64,000 bases of DNA from Nepenthes gracilis (GCA_033239525.1 BSYO01000003.1:6876001-6940000), one strand, 5' to 3'; shown: positions 1-12,549, counted from the stretch's first letter. Translations and numbers: made by a program. The notes: a model not told the origin generated them from the letters alone.

Positions 1-640
1 TCGGGTGATGAATTGCAGTGCCAGCTCTCTTCTCCAATTGGACTACTGTTTAGAGCTACTGTTTTGCTTCTGTTTTAAGGTTACAGTTGTACTCAATTGG
101 TTTTTCAGATCCTCATAAGGGACCATTGGCTCATAAGAACAGTAGCCAGCTATTTGGTTTGTGATACTGACCCTTCCAAGGCTTCAGTGTTTGTATAGTC
201 CCATGTTTGTGCTCATGTGGAGCTGATGTGGTTATTGAGTTCTGCAACATCAATTGGTTGGCCCAATAGAATGATTCAATTCAAAGAGAAGTCATGTAAA
301 GTAGGTGATAAAAATGTGGGGGTCTCCCTTTTGACTTTTCATGTTCTAATGGCTTTTGATATTATTTTATATCAGTTTGATTTTGTCCTATCTATGAAGA
401 GCAACACTATCTTCTAGCCTATCTTGCCAATGTTATAAAAGAAAGTGCATTCTCCCACTTTGAACTCCCTATTGGATGTAGACAATCTCGAAATCCCACT
501 GCAAGATCTGGAAAAACATACCATCACATTCGCTGTTAGTGATTTAATTGGAGTGGTATTTGTATAGTTGAACAATTGTATAGTCCCCTGGATTTGGAGG
601 CACCTCAAGGAATTGTCAATGAAGTGTTCAATTCGGCAAC
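1..640. other. unannotated flank, no gene recognised
   Basis: Short reading frames occur on both strands but none resembles a family I know. The stretch runs directly into the TOPLESS-like pseudogene and may be noncoding DNA carried with it. Confidence 0.3.
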
Positions 641-689
641 TTGTTTATCGGGGAAAACTTTAATCTGTCAGCTCGATCAACCAATGACT

Positions 690-1140
690 TGGCCATGATG
701 GTTGGAAGAACATTGGACCGGGGTTCATCTGTAATGAGCAAGGATTTTCATCCAATTCATCAAATACTTCTTCTAGTTGGGACAAACCCAAGGGATATGA
801 GGTTGTGGAAAATTTGCCCTAAGGAGAAGCTAATTTTGCAAAGTTTCATGGTTTGGGATACCTCCAAATGCACACTGGAGCTAACTATAGCATTGGCAAG
901 AGATCCAACAAACCCTATCAACCGTGTGTCAAGGAGCTCTGATGGCTCACTGTTTGGAATTACATACTCTAAGCATCTAGTTCACACTTATACGTACATT
1001 TATGGACGTGATATCCAGCAGCATTCTGTGATTGATGCTCATCATAGTGGGGTAAATAGCCTAGAATTTGCTATCCCTAGGGGGAAAATGTCCCTTAAAA
1101 CACGTGGAGATAACAAGAACATATGGATATCAACCGTCTT
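690..1140 (+). pseudogene. TOPLESS/TOPLESS-related corepressor WD40 fragment (pseudogene)
   Basis: An open frame of 273 codons begins at 641. Its middle third reads like the start of the WD40 region of plant TOPLESS-type co-repressors: a GSSVMS-DFHP motif, then LLLVGTN, LW, VWD, SKHLVHTYTY, and IDAH-SGVN, in the family's order. In the family this part follows the N-terminal LisH/CTLH region and begins the first WD40 propeller, which binds transcriptional partners in the nucleus. Here the N-terminal domains and the later WD repeats are missing, several core residues are changed (for example MDFHP reads KDFHP), and the frame runs into unrelated sequence after about 1,140. No intron interrupts the segment, which fits a retrocopy, although an exon fragment is also possible. 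No neighbouring gene relates to it. I am fairly sure of the family and not of which member. Confidence 0.7.
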
Positions 1141-1462
1141 AGCTACATGGAAGGTTGCAACAACACGTCACCCTGATTTTTTCTTATTCAACCTTAAGGA
1201 CAATGTTATTTTGATGGAGACGATAATATTACATACTCATCGATACACTCTCCAAAACTCATTCACCAAATGTACGGGGCCCATTAATTCACCCTTGGTA
1301 GCTATGGTACCTCCTTTATCGACCCCCGTCGGACACAGGCGCTCTTGGACGACCCAACCATCTCCCAAATTTAGAAATTATATTCAGTTATTTTTATTAG
1401 GTCCCCTACCCCTCCACATATGTTATTATCTGTTTTTTTTTCCTTTTGTTACCGCACATTGA

Positions 1463-1755
1463 TAGTCTTATGCACATGAAGTTAATTATGTTATGTGCAC
1501 ATGGGCCTCAGGTGTATATATTATGGTTTTTCATCATTCCAGAGGAAGAAATATACTAATCTTTCCCTGATTTTGCTCATCACTTTGACACACACGCTCT
1601 CTCATTCTCTCTCTCTCGTTCTCGACTCCCTCTCTCTCTCCCCCTCTTTTTCCTCTTTTTCCTGTAGTTCCTCTACTAAAACTCCCCTCTCCTCAGCAAT
1701 CTCTAATCTCGCCGTCGATCTACTGCGTGCGGCCATGGAGCACGCATCATGCACC
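1463..1755. other. CT-rich spacer
   Basis: Mostly pyrimidine-rich sequence with CTCTCT runs at about 1,600-1,660. No gene is recognised. Two overlapping reading frames here, on opposite strands, are explained by the CT/GA repeat. Confidence 0.4.
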
Positions 1756-2343
1756 GATTTTAATAAGTACACAAAGGCTAACTTTTGCATAAGACATTAA
1801 AGCAGGTGTTCAAATGACAGTAAGGGGATATAAAAATTCTAATGCAAATTTTAGGTCAAAATATGGGGCTTTTAATACAAAAAAGTGCCGCATGAATAAA
1901 AAAAAGAAAGATGAGAAAATTTTGATATTTAATTGAGATTTGATTTAAATTTTTTATCATTTATAAATCTCAGATATGTTATTCTAATATTGATTGTATA
2001 ACATATTATTAATTTGTTACACATTTTCTTATAATACTATACTTTTATAGGTTGTTAGGTATGTTGTGAATTTAATTTAACCGACCATTGACATAGTTAT
2101 TGTGAAAACCCTTGAAGGAGATTATTTATAACATAATATTCATAATAGATATTTCAATATGTTACCCTATGACTTTTTTCTTGGTTAAGAATAATTTTCT
2201 ACATTAATTCTTATTGTATAACATTGTGATTGATTGCATATTTATTTCTTATATTCAATCAGGAGAGAAGATGGTTAACATTTGATAAAATGATTCAAGT
2301 TTATTTTCATTGCGCAAAGATATTCATGTCTTAAATCATGACA
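1756..2343 (+). repeat. left LTR of element A (5' truncated)
   Basis: Aligns by eye with the second half of the right LTR at 3,823-4,587, for example around the TATAAAAAT box at 1,833 and the ATTTATTTCTTATATTCAATC tail region. The homology becomes unclear upstream of about 1,756. Confidence 0.55.
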
Positions 2344-3822
2344 AATGTTATTAAAGCGTACATTTTTTGTTGTGAAAATCATATTTAATAGTGTCAATGT
2401 CAAATAGCCTGCCATTATTTGTAAGAAATTTAATGTGTAAATTAGTTTTATTATTTTTCAAAAAGGCATGAAGAACATGTTGATTAGAAAAAATAATAAA
2501 AAATATTGAAGAAAAAGGAAGATAAATAAAAATTTAAAGAATAAGGAGTTACAAGATATGAGAAATTTGGCTAATTATACAATGAAGTAATTTCTTATAG
2601 ATAATGTTTTTTAAAATGTTATCGTTTTGTCAAAACCAATAGATATATAGATAAAGTTGAAGGGTTGATATATTTTCAAATATTTGATGACAATGTTGTA
2701 TATGAATAAATAATTATATGACTTTCGATTATCAGATGAAAAAAATTTAAAAAGTATTTGAATGAGTTTAATTGAATTATGACACAAATTTCTGTGGTGT
2801 TGGTGTTGTTGACTTTATCACTAATTTAATATGATCATATAGTGGTGACATTAGTGTTCAGAAAGGACACATTTAATCTTTATGATGCAATCACTTTTTT
2901 TTTATGAATGAGTTCAAGCAAAAAGCAAGTGATACGGGTTCAGGGGAATGAGTATCTTGATATCTACTATCAATTGTAGACATGGGAGATTTATAGAGAG
3001 AGGTGGCAAGTTGGAGAGGATACATAGCTTATCTAAGTAAAAGACATAGAATGCTTACAAAATTATAAGAAGAGTCACATGAGGTAAGATTACTTTAAAT
3101 AGAAGCAACAAAAGAAGGAAAGTAGTGAGTGATAAGAGAGGAGGGACCATAATAACAATAATCAGGCTTTTATTGCTACTTATAGCGACCTTCTAGTAGT
3201 TAACATAAGGAGATGTGGAGCTTTAAGTGTAATGAGATGAGTTAGACGATGGATAACAAATTTTCATTCCACTCGAAATGCGTCTGGAGACTATAAGATG
3301 TTGAATATGGAAAACAATGACTCTTCAAATATTTTTGGCATTAGGAATGTTTGTTTGCAAACAAGTAACTTGATGAAACTTGTGTTATAAGATGCACAAG
3401 ATGTAAGGATAAATTTAATTTCAATTGGGGAAGCTTGCCAATAAGGGCTTTTGCATGGTATTCAACAATGACCATTGAAAACTTACCAAAAGTTTCATGA
3501 TCATAATAACAAGAAGTAAATACTTAAATCGATACTTAATAGTGGTTTCAATTATTAAGAGCAACGTTGAGACAACCAATAAAGGGTTTAATTAAGGTGG
3601 CGGGGGAAGGCTAAGTGGGAGCATCAAGAAGAACAACCCTACTAATGTCAAGGTGCCGAAAGAGGTGGTAATATTTCAAGTATATTAGTGGAGTGAAAGA
3701 AGATGATACTCAAGTTTGCGGAGAATGACATTGAAATCTATGTGAAAGTGAACTTATTAAAAGATTAGAGATGACGGGCATCAAAGATGCAATGAATCCC
3801 CCACAAGCTTGTCAAGGAAATA

Positions 3823-4587
3823 TTGTTGAATTTTAAATTATTTTCTTATGAGTTCAATACTCATGATTTTGTCATTTGGTGGTTTGTTAGATAAGGATTT
3901 GTTGGAGTGAAGGATTTGTGTGATGTAGGAGATCAACATCTAATGGACACATGAGGTCCCACTCATGTATGGGTTTCGATAGCTAGCATGCTTAAGGGGC
4001 GCATTAAGTTATATTCGTATACTGATTCTAATATGTACATAAAGTCAATTTTGTTTGTGGCATTCAAACACTAGCTAGAGTTATAAAAATCTTGATGCTA
4101 TTTTTGGACAAAAATAAAACATTTAACACAAAAGAAAGACATACAAAAATAAGGAATATAGAAGAAAGAAGAATGGGAAGATTTTGACTTCTTATTAAGG
4201 TATAATTTGAAAACTATCATTAATCAAAATTGAGTATATTATTTTAATCTTATTGATTGATTACTTATTTTCTTATTGTATTTTATTCTTATGAATTTTT
4301 GGTACGTTAGAATTATATTTTGACCAATTGTTTACATGATTTATTATGAATGGCTCTTATAGAGAGTTATTTGTAGCTTTATATTAATAATGGTTTTTGT
4401 TCAAAAATTGTCCATTAATTTTTCTATTAGTTAAGAAAAATTTTTACATTAAATTTTATCATATAACATGTATTCTTAGTTGTGTATTTATTTTTGTATT
4501 CAATCGGTAGAAAAAGGCAGTTAAAGATTAACAAATGATTCAGTATTATTTATGCTGTATCGAGGTAAGTTTGTTTTGAATCCCATC
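3823..4587 (+). repeat. right LTR of element A
   Basis: Begins with TGTTGAATTTT directly after a purine-rich tract and ends near CCCATCA. A TATAAAAAT string lies at about 4,082. The end coordinates are estimates. Confidence 0.5.
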
Positions 4588-4590
4588 ATC

Positions 4591-5955
4591 TATTTGGCAA
4601 GAACATAATGGGTAGCTCACTTCCTGGCTCGATCAACCATGGTTGAACAGATCAATCTAAAAATTTAGGCTTTAGATGTTTCACCACCTTTTTGTTGAGG
4701 ACATAACCCTACAAAGAGCATAAATGATACAAATAGCTCGTTTGTTTAATTACAAAAGGAAAAAGTAAGACAGAAATTTTTCAGTTTGATTATGAACTTT
4801 GACACATTTGTTTGGGAGATTTTTTTTTAACTAAGGTTGCTTAAAAATGAGTTTTCAAGACTCTGAATCTTTTCTTCCTCTCCAAAAATCCAACTAGTAG
4901 GAATTCTTTGTAGAACTTTATTAGACAAATTTTTTTACAGATTATCAAATTTTTATTTCATTTAACAAGTTAATAATACAAAATTAAATATTAACAATAT
5001 ATCTAAAATCATGCTTAAAGTATTTATCAAAAATACTTAAAATTAATGTATTTTATTTCATACTCATCTATTTTTCTTAATGAGAGTTATAAAATTTTAT
5101 ATAAAGATTATATTACAGTAATTTTCAAAAAAGTCTTAAAAAATCAAAATTGAAAATAGAAGTTAATATAACTCCCTTCAATCAAATCTAAAAAAATGTC
5201 CCCATCATCAAAAAAACCATCCATTATTATCTACCATATATGATAAATAGTTTTATAATTTATAGATTATATAGATGATTAATTTCTTAACTATATAAAC
5301 TTTTTCTTTCTATTAAATGTCAAATTTATTAAAAAATAAATTTTTTAATAAAATTTTGTAGATCTATAAAAAAATATAACATTTAATATCGTTAATGAAT
5401 TACTAAATATGTATCATTTAATATATAAGATTGTAACATTATCTCTTGAACCAGCTTGGTTTGGGCACTGACCTTTCCTTCTATGATCCAAAGGCGGTCT
5501 AAGCTTTTGGAAAAAGATGATCTTTTGATCAGTGATTAATTTTCTTACGAATACAAGGCATGCTTTGCATAGCCTGGAACTCTACATTCCTGCAGTATAA
5601 TTCATAGACCACCTCTCATTCCTTAGCTTGATTCTTCGCTGAATTCTTCATGTATTGCTTTTACTAACTTTTGTTAAGCAAATGCAGGTGTTTTTACTTG
5701 ACTTAAAACTCGAGATCCCATATGAAAGCATATTCCAATGGATCTGTCATATCTGCCCTTACCAAATACTTTGGAGAGTGATATGCTCATGGGTAAAATC
5801 TGGAAAATTGCACGGCTTCTCGGCATGGAAAGGGTTATTTAATTGTTACATTTGTGCATGTTCGAGTTGGGTCTTTATGGGTGTTGCCACCGGTGGCGCA
5901 ATTAGAAGGTCCATTTTCATAAGTTTAGCTCATATATTAAGGAGGTCTAAAAGGC
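4591..5955. other. AT-rich intergenic DNA, nothing recognised
   Basis: Very AT-rich with many short A and T runs and no convincing coding segment. A 135-codon frame starting at 5,655 matches no family I know. It runs into a decayed LTR and is probably fortuitous. Confidence 0.4.
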
Positions 5956-5959
5956 TAAT

Positions 5960-6457
5960 TTTGCCCAATAAGAAGATCCATCTGACGGTAAGGAATGAGT
6001 TTGAGATAAATGCTGAGCGATTTTTTCGTCCGACGATAATGAATAAAATTTTATCTATTTAATGGTTTCCTGAGCTGTTTCTAGACGGTTGCTTGGACAA
6101 TTGATAGAAAAGTCAACTCCCTCATAATAACTATAAAAAGACCCTCTTTCCAGTAGAAGAGGGGAAGACTTTCTCAAAAAAAGAATCTCTCTTTCTTTCG
6201 AAGACGCCTGTAGAAAAGCGCAAGCCCCCATATAAAGTTAATTTAATTTTAAATTTGCATCATCTATTTTCTCTCTTACAAAAGGTAGATACTAACTTGA
6301 GTATTGAAGGATATACCAGGAAGATAGTCTCGCCAATCATTTGATCATTTTTTTTGTATTGTACAAGATTCATATTTGAGTATACGGATATCAAATCGGT
6401 TCCAAACATCATTTGAATTCCTAATCCGTATGACAATTCGGATTCGAGGACCCAATA
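5960..6457 (+). repeat. decayed Gypsy-type LTR relic
   Basis: The second half resembles the well-preserved solo LTR at 42,632-43,499. Both have an ACTTGA block followed by a GTCTCGCCAATC or GTCCCGCCAATC block, then a tail in which CGGATTCGAGGACCCAATA matches the other copy's CGAATTCAGGGACGCATCA. A TATAAAAAG box lies at about 6,132. The 5' boundary is uncertain and no target duplication was identified. Confidence 0.4.
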
Positions 6458-6714
6458 GGTCTATACTTTCAGTTGTACAAGTTTAAGAAACTTGCCATGT
6501 ATGTAATTTTACCTGGACCTACTTGCCTATCCACAATCTAGATAAAACTTTATTTTAGTATTTGCTATTTTAAGAAATAAGAAAATTAAGAAAAAAATTA
6601 AAACATATAAAAGATAACAAACTTATATATTTGGGGATGAGAGCTGCATCCACAAGCATGGGTTAGAGTAGTTTTACTCTAATAAAAAAGAATACATGTA
6701 ATGGAAATAATTGG

Positions 6715-7075
6715 GTCTCACTTTTTGTTCCAAAAATTTTCAATTATTTTGTAAAAGTTCGAACACCAAATAGTGACAATACTTGAACTGATTTTATAAG
6801 TCAGTTTATTTGACACAACTGATATGTTTGATACTGTATTTACTGTATTGCATATTCTTATATATAAAATAAAAACACCACATATATGATTAATACAGAT
6901 GTGTAATTCATAAAATTATTAAATAGAACATTATATATAATACAATGTGTATTCTCTTGTTATAAATCTATTATCAATATTCATCAATTTTCATGGCACC
7001 ATAGTTATGTTACATTATTTTAAAGATAATCAATAAATAACAATGAAAGTCTTAAACCAGGTACATAAAGGGGGG
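6715..7075 (+). repeat. dispersed repeat, copy 1
   Basis: About 360 bp that align in the same orientation with 22,075-22,450 in the second intron of the IPK gene. Shared blocks include GAACTGAT followed by AATCAGTTT/AAGTCAGTTT, TGATATGTTTGAT/TGATGTGTTTGAT, TGGCACCATA and AAGATTATCAAT/AAGATAATCAAT. It has no coding content, and the element class is unknown. Confidence 0.6.
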
Positions 7076-7780
7076 GTGGGTGGGAGAGTGGTTGAATTAT
7101 TAATACCACTGAGAGGACCACCATGGATTCTTCTTGCAGGGCTTTGTGAGCTGCTCTCACTTGCATTCCCTTCAAATTAGTCCTCACAATTTGAGAAAAC
7201 CCAAAAAAACAAAGGGAAAAATCATCTTTAATATCATTAAATATTATAATATATATTTATTAATTTATTTTTACATAAACTTATTAATATAAATTAATGT
7301 GGTAATGTTAAAAGTATCTGAACTTCATTTTCATAGCAACCATTCTTCTGTCTTTCATCTTTCTTTTCTGGGATTTCAAAGCAAAATCTTTCATGATAAT
7401 GTCTTGTTTGCTTCACAATGACAGGGGTCCATATCTCCAAACATCAATTCCCATTTCTCAAAGTATCACTCGTAATATTTCGATATTTTTAGTGGAATTT
7501 TTCAGATTAAAATTGAATAAAGTTGAGAAATAAATTTTAACAAAATTTTAAAAAGTCATATATTAAATTATAGTATCAACAATAATATTAATGATAATAA
7601 TAATAATAATGGAGAGAGGGAAGGCCGTTACTTTCCTTTTTCCCCAAACGGCCAGTTAATGTCTCTCCCCATCGCCCCCAAAGTTCTTCTTCTCTTGGGC
7701 CAAACCGCTTGCGCATATCTCTTCCATAACGGCCGATTACTCGGCCACAACGACTGATGGCCACGTTTGCATCGCCACCA
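7076..7780. other. intergenic DNA, AT-rich then GC-richer
   Basis: AT-rich to about 7,600, then a change to more balanced, pyrimidine-rich DNA containing GGCCGATTA and CGGCCACAACG. This looks like the upstream side of a promoter. No gene is recognised. Confidence 0.3.
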
Positions 7781-7784
7781 TTTT

Positions 7785-7972
7785 TATATATGACTTTTTG
7801 TTCCTTTGTGGCACCCAAATCGATCGACTTTGGCAGAAAAAGTGAGAGAAGAAAGAGAAAGGAAAAATCGAAGAAGAGGAAGGGTCGACGAAGCTACTGT
7901 CTCTGTTGACGGTGGCTGCTGGTAACAATTTGTTGAGCGGTGTACTCTGTTTTGCCAATGAGGAATAATCAG
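7785..7972 (+). promoter_or_regulatory. candidate promoter and first exon of an unknown gene
   Basis: A TATATA box (7,785-7,792) is followed by about 160 bp of purine-rich leader (GAGAGAAGAAAGAGAAAGG) of the kind seen in plant 5' UTRs. The first ATG follows at 7,958 and reads M-R-N-N-Q before CAG|GCAAGT, a textbook GC-type donor. If the intron ends at the TTTGCAG before 8,295, the frame continues in phase to a stop at 8,370-8,372, giving a 30-residue product ending CCAALVAY. I do not recognise it. It may be a short upstream ORF, or the start of a gene lost to later insertions. Confidence 0.3.
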
Positions 7973-8558
7973 GCAAGTGATCGTCCATATTTTATATATT
8001 TCATCTGTTTGCAAGTGATTCTCCTTCTTTTTACATTTTTAAATCTGTTTTGCAAGTAAAATTTTCCTTTCTTCATGCTGATGCTAATTTTCTTGTTGTC
8101 GCGCTGTGATTTGCGAAAAATCGGTTGTATTTTGGTTTTGTAGGGGGGAATTTGGGAAATAGAGCCGCGACTTTTTTGGTGAAGGACCAGCAAATTTTTA
8201 GGGATTCTCGATGAATTGGGAGGGAAAAAATTTAGTAAGTCAATAATACAAAATCCTTGTTTCATGTAGGAAGAGAAAATTTGGAAATTTGCAGGTTTTG
8301 GTGGGAATCAGGAAAGGATGCAAGGAACAGAGCACTGTGCTCTGTTGTGCTGCCGCACTGGTTGCTTATTGATCTGGCCATGTTACCGAATTCATAATTT
8401 GAGTATATATAGTATTGTAAGTAAATTGTTGGTGGTGATGAATTGTGTTGACGTTTGTTAAACAACGGAGAACAACGACTGTTAATCACCGTGCCTCCAG
8501 TTTAATTGAATCTTTGCACATATTTTCGGAAGTCGATTCCTGGTGTATACGTGTATTC

Positions 8559-8585
<27 letters not shown>
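8559..8585. repeat. (AT)n microsatellite
   Basis: About 13 uninterrupted AT dinucleotides. Confidence 0.95.
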
Positions 8586-8589
<4 letters not shown>

Positions 8590-11284
8590 TATGTACACAG
8601 GCATATTAATTTATTTAAAACGCATGTAATATATGTGTATATTCTATCAAGTATGAGACGGTTTAAGGACGAAATTGATAGTGCTTAATTTTTTTGATTG
8701 GAATTTCGCTTAATTAGTTCTCAGGGGTATATACAAGGCTTTTAGATCACGGTATTAGAATAAGATTCAGAAAATTTTTTGTGATATTTCATTATTGTTG
8801 ATACCTTTTCAATTCGGAATTTAATGGAATCCATAAGCTACATTTAGTAGTATCCACGTGTTGAATTTGGTGAGATTTGGATTTGGTGAAATTCATGATG
8901 CTTATTATTAATTGGTATTCGATTGTTTAATACTGATATTCAAACAAATGAATCCCAATTTTTTTGTGATATCGGACTTTGGGGGATTTCCACATGTTAT
9001 TAATAAATCCTTTATCTCTGTGATATGAGAATTCGCTGAAACCTATTCTTACTATTACTTTTGAGTCGTAATTATAATAGATTGTAAATTCTCGGATAAA
9101 GTTATTGTTAGAAATTATATTACTGTTGTGGCTTTTGCATTATTTTAATATTGCATATGTAAGATACTTATTGTTTATTATGCATTTTTTATAATTATCA
9201 TTTATTAAATATTTGATTCACGTTTGTATTTTATTTGCTCAAAATTTAAGTTGATTATATAGCTCTAGTAAGGATCCTATATTTGCTATGAGACTTTTTA
9301 GGTAAAGAGAATTTTAGATATTAGTTGCTATTATTTTAATGGAAGTCAAATGGGATATATTTTGTTATAGGTTTGGTAATTTCCTTCAAATTGTGACCCA
9401 AAATTTTTTAGTAGCTTTATTTTTGTGGATAATTGCTCGATGTACAAATGAGATAACAATTTTATAATTGAAGATGTTAAAATTATGATGGATATTTAGT
9501 AGTTTTATATTTTGAGTTTTTTGGTGTGAGTGGTCCAGATTGAATCTAATGATTTGGGTTCTGGTTGACACATTGCTCGTCTCAAACATTACTTCATATT
9601 CCCGTGTATAAAATGCTCTAGTAACAATATGCTCCAGTAAATAAATGTCAATACAATATGCTCCAATAAATTATATCAATAACAACAATAATAATAATAA
9701 CAAAAATAAATCTGTAAATATGAATATAGCTTTAGGTGTATGTTTTCTGCTCTGCCATTTGGCAAAATTTAACCCAACATCCTCGAAAAGATAGTATAGT
9801 GTACATACAAGAGTTACTGTTCCATGCAATCCTAGCATTCATTGTCCTAACTGCGACTAAATTCTTGTCTGGGTAATATACACGTGGAGGCAGACAAGCC
9901 TGGACAAAAAAATATGGTCTCAGGCTTGATAAAAAGATTCAAGTGAAATAAAAAAGCACCTAAGAAATGGAAAATTTTTGGTGTTTTGCCTTTGTTATTG
10001 TTGGAAAAAGTGCTACTGGCTGTTCTGTTCTACCTTTAGAAGGAAAAGTGCCACTGGCTGCTGGTTGCTATTCACAAAGTGTGTCTTCCCGATGAAGGCA
10101 ATCTTATCAGCTACCACACTGTGTGGTCTCAGCTTTGGTGCACTGCTGCTGCAGTGTTATTGCTGCTGGTTGTTGCAGCTGGAACGTCGTGATTAAGTTT
10201 GCCTTCATATGTTGTTATGGCTGCTTTGTGGACAGTTGAGGCCCTCTTTGTGTGCTACGGCCATGGCATCCAGGGATGGTGCATTTATAGTAACTCCATA
10301 TCAAAAGAAGAAAGATAAATACATCAGGAAGATCTGTAAATATTAACAAAGGTCATTTAAAAGGGCATGGCTACCTTTTATTTCTCCAGATTACAACTGC
10401 ATGCCCACATAAAAATGATAGATTGTAGCGTAATGAACAAATTCATGAAGTTTTCAAACAAAACAGTTCTTAGTTTTTCGAGGCAAATGCAAAAACAGTT
10501 TGCATCTGGTAATGTAGATTGGCTAAAACGGAAAACCCGTGAGTTAGTTTTTTTCCCCTTAATTGCTTAGATTTGAATTTTGATATATAAAAAGCCAATC
10601 GCTTTGGTTTCCTTCAGATTTAAGATTTCCAGAGACCAAATATAATATGAACGATTTAAGATTTTCTAGGAGACAGATTTATGCATAGTAAGGTATATCA
10701 ACTTCACTCATTGTTTGAACAATGATCCTGGGTTCTGTTACTGTCCATTGGGAAGAAGCTTGCTCTGGCTCTCTCGCTTCTATTTTCCTTCACAATTAAA
10801 ATAGAGTAAATTCGAATCTCTCATATTGGAAAATGTGTATTAATATCAGATCTATATAATACACATATTATTGGAATTTGAACCCATTAGGCAAATATTG
10901 GTTAATATAATGAAAACATTAGATGTATCAGCTAATATATTACTTATAGAATAATATCTTGTGATTTTATCGCGATTGTGAGAGAAATATTACTGATGTT
11001 TCAGTCAATGGCATCAAAGGAAGGAAATATATTTTCTAGGTATAAAAAGCTGACTTCACTGTAGTTAAATGGACAGCCTTCTCATGAGAGCAGGCTCATT
11101 TTTATCCTCTTGATATGCTCTGTGCCACCGTCGCCTACTCCCTCACCATTACTAGGTAACGTTTAGCCATAGCCGGCCCAGATTCCTGATCCTTCCAACT
11201 CTTATTAAGGAAAATATCCACTTCTCAGTTTTTGACATTGCAGATCATATTCAGCATTCCTTTGAATGTTTAATTTGCTCATCT
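8586..11284. other. intergenic DNA with no recognised gene
   Basis: AT-rich to about 9,950, then moderately GC-richer to about 10,300 with CTG/TGC-rich stretches. The short ORFs at 9,978-10,196 and 10,367-10,570 match no family I know. From about 11,080 the DNA may be decayed sequence belonging to the WRKY pseudogene. Confidence 0.35.
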
Positions 11285-12370
11285 TATTTTGGCCGTTTAC
11301 TGGATGGGTGGCTGGTGAGTGTGCTGCCTCCTGTAAATTATGACATGAACTTGGCCATCCAGAACGTTCCACATTCTCCTTTAGAGGTCAATCAGGATGC
11401 TGTACATTTGTAATAACTATGTGGAAATTCACTACCCCTCACCTGTTTCTGCCCATATTTCCTCCTGTTGTAGCCGCCATCAGTAGGCTTATCGACAATA
11501 ATTATTGGGTTTTTAAATCACTCCTTTAGAAGTCTTAGACACGGAGTTTGTCAGTCATAGTGCTGTAAGGATGTTCCGTGTGGGATTCACATGAATTTCA
11601 CCTAAGTGAAAATATTCGTTAGAAGTTTTGCGAGAAGGATGCGAATTAGTGGCTTAAGTACCCAGTCTAGGAGGATTTCCAGTGGCTTACTACAAATGAG
11701 CTGTGAAATGGCCTCTTAAGCAGCCACCGAGGCTATAAATACCTTGTTCTGTTTTTTAGGGTTATCTGAGAGCATCTTAACACAAATGGGAGCCGAAGGA
11801 AGAGAGAGAAGAGAGAAAATAAAAGAAGAAATTTTTGATATATTATTGATATTCGATTCAAATTTTATCTTTCACCAAATTCATATATATTGTTTTAGTA
11901 TTGGTTGTATGACGTATCACTAATTTGTAGCTCGTTTTGTCATAATATTTTATTTATGTGGGTCACTAAATGCGTTGTTGTTAGTATTTAACTGATTATT
12001 TATACAGGTAGTTGTGAATAGTTTTCTGAATGAGTTATTTATAACCTAAAATTCATAGTGAATATTGTTTGAAGGTTGTCTCGTGATTTTTCCTTATATT
12101 TTGAATCCCAACAATAATGACTGAACAAATATAGAATTGCCGATCAAAACCTCGACGTTGGGATTTTTCCTTCAGCCAACTCCAGTATCTCGGACAGAAG
12201 GCAGTGAATTATGTTGAATGGAGGTCTTAGAAATAAAGAATTGCTGTGCTAATGAACTTGGGGGAGTCACTGCTAATGAAGGTCGGAAACCATGAGTAGT
12301 TGTGCAGTTTGGTCTGTTGTATCTCCCAAGATGGGAAACCAGCAAAGATCTGCTGGTGGAAAATCCCAAA
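11285..12370 (-). pseudogene. group I WRKY transcription factor pseudogene, split by a solo LTR
   Basis: Read on the minus strand, 11,490 to about 11,285 encodes an N-terminal-type WRKY domain of a group I factor: DKPTDGGYN, then the heptad as RRKYGQK (the invariant W is R), then [12 protein letters not shown]. After a one-base insertion the frame continues HPD, a stop where the second zinc-binding Cys should be, then PLKENVERS. After another shift it ends DGQVHVIIYRRQHTHQPP, with the zinc-binding His pair. WRKY factors bind W-boxes through this domain. The loss of W, the in-frame stop and two frameshifts mark a pseudogene. A 611-bp solo LTR (11,503-12,113, duplicated ATAAT) sits just upstream of the domain. 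The minus-strand frame beyond it, 12,369-12,172 (PSLAVTPP, SLPSVRDTG), may be the preceding WRKY segment, but I am unsure of that part. Confidence 0.75.
11503..12113 (+). mobile_element. solo LTR of the element A/B Copia family
   Basis: Starts TATTGGG (probably TGTTGGG with one change) and ends CCCAACA, flanked on both sides by ATAAT (11,498-11,502 and 12,114-12,118), a 5-bp target duplication. The body resembles the LTRs of element B, including an AGAGAGAAGAGAGAAAATAAAAG-type purine block followed by TTGATAT and ATTCATATATATTGTTTTAGT. The element lies inside the WRKY pseudogene, so it inserted after or during decay of that locus. Confidence 0.7.
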
Positions 12371-12549
12371 CGGGCCCAAAAATATCTCTCAAGATAAAGA
12401 AATCAGAGGCTAATTCAATTGCGAAGTATCTGCAAATACTCATCAAGCTATAAATTCCAAAAGCAAAGATGACATTAAAAGCCCTTCATTTCCATAATAA
12501 GTAATGAATAACTCCATTTCACAATTTCCAAATATATTTATGTGTCTAA
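12371..12549. other. short spacer
   Basis: No feature recognised between the WRKY remnant and element B. Confidence 0.3.

Larger units (their letters stand above)
1756..4590 (+). mobile_element. element A: non-autonomous Copia-like retrotransposon with gag/protease remnants only
   Basis: Two diverged direct repeats (about 1,756-2,343 and 3,823-4,587) bracket about 1.5 kb of decayed coding sequence. Right after the left repeat is a primer-binding-site-like string, TGTTATTAAAGC, close to the usual Copia initiator-tRNA-Met site. The right repeat is preceded by a purine-rich tract around CAAGGAAATA. Translations between them, with many stops, show a Copia gag fragment, a degenerate zinc-knuckle region near 3,050-3,090 and a protease/pre-integrase-like segment at 3,220-3,500. 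Integrase, reverse transcriptase and RNase H are absent. Element B (12.5-17.6 kb) has the same layout and nearly the same internal length, so this looks like a defined short family and not a random deletion. The 5' end of the left LTR is missing or unrecognisable, so the outer boundary is approximate. Confidence 0.65.

Noticed and set aside
1602..1790. Glu/Arg-rich minus-strand frame
   Set aside because: It is the translation of the CT/GA-rich low-complexity tract.
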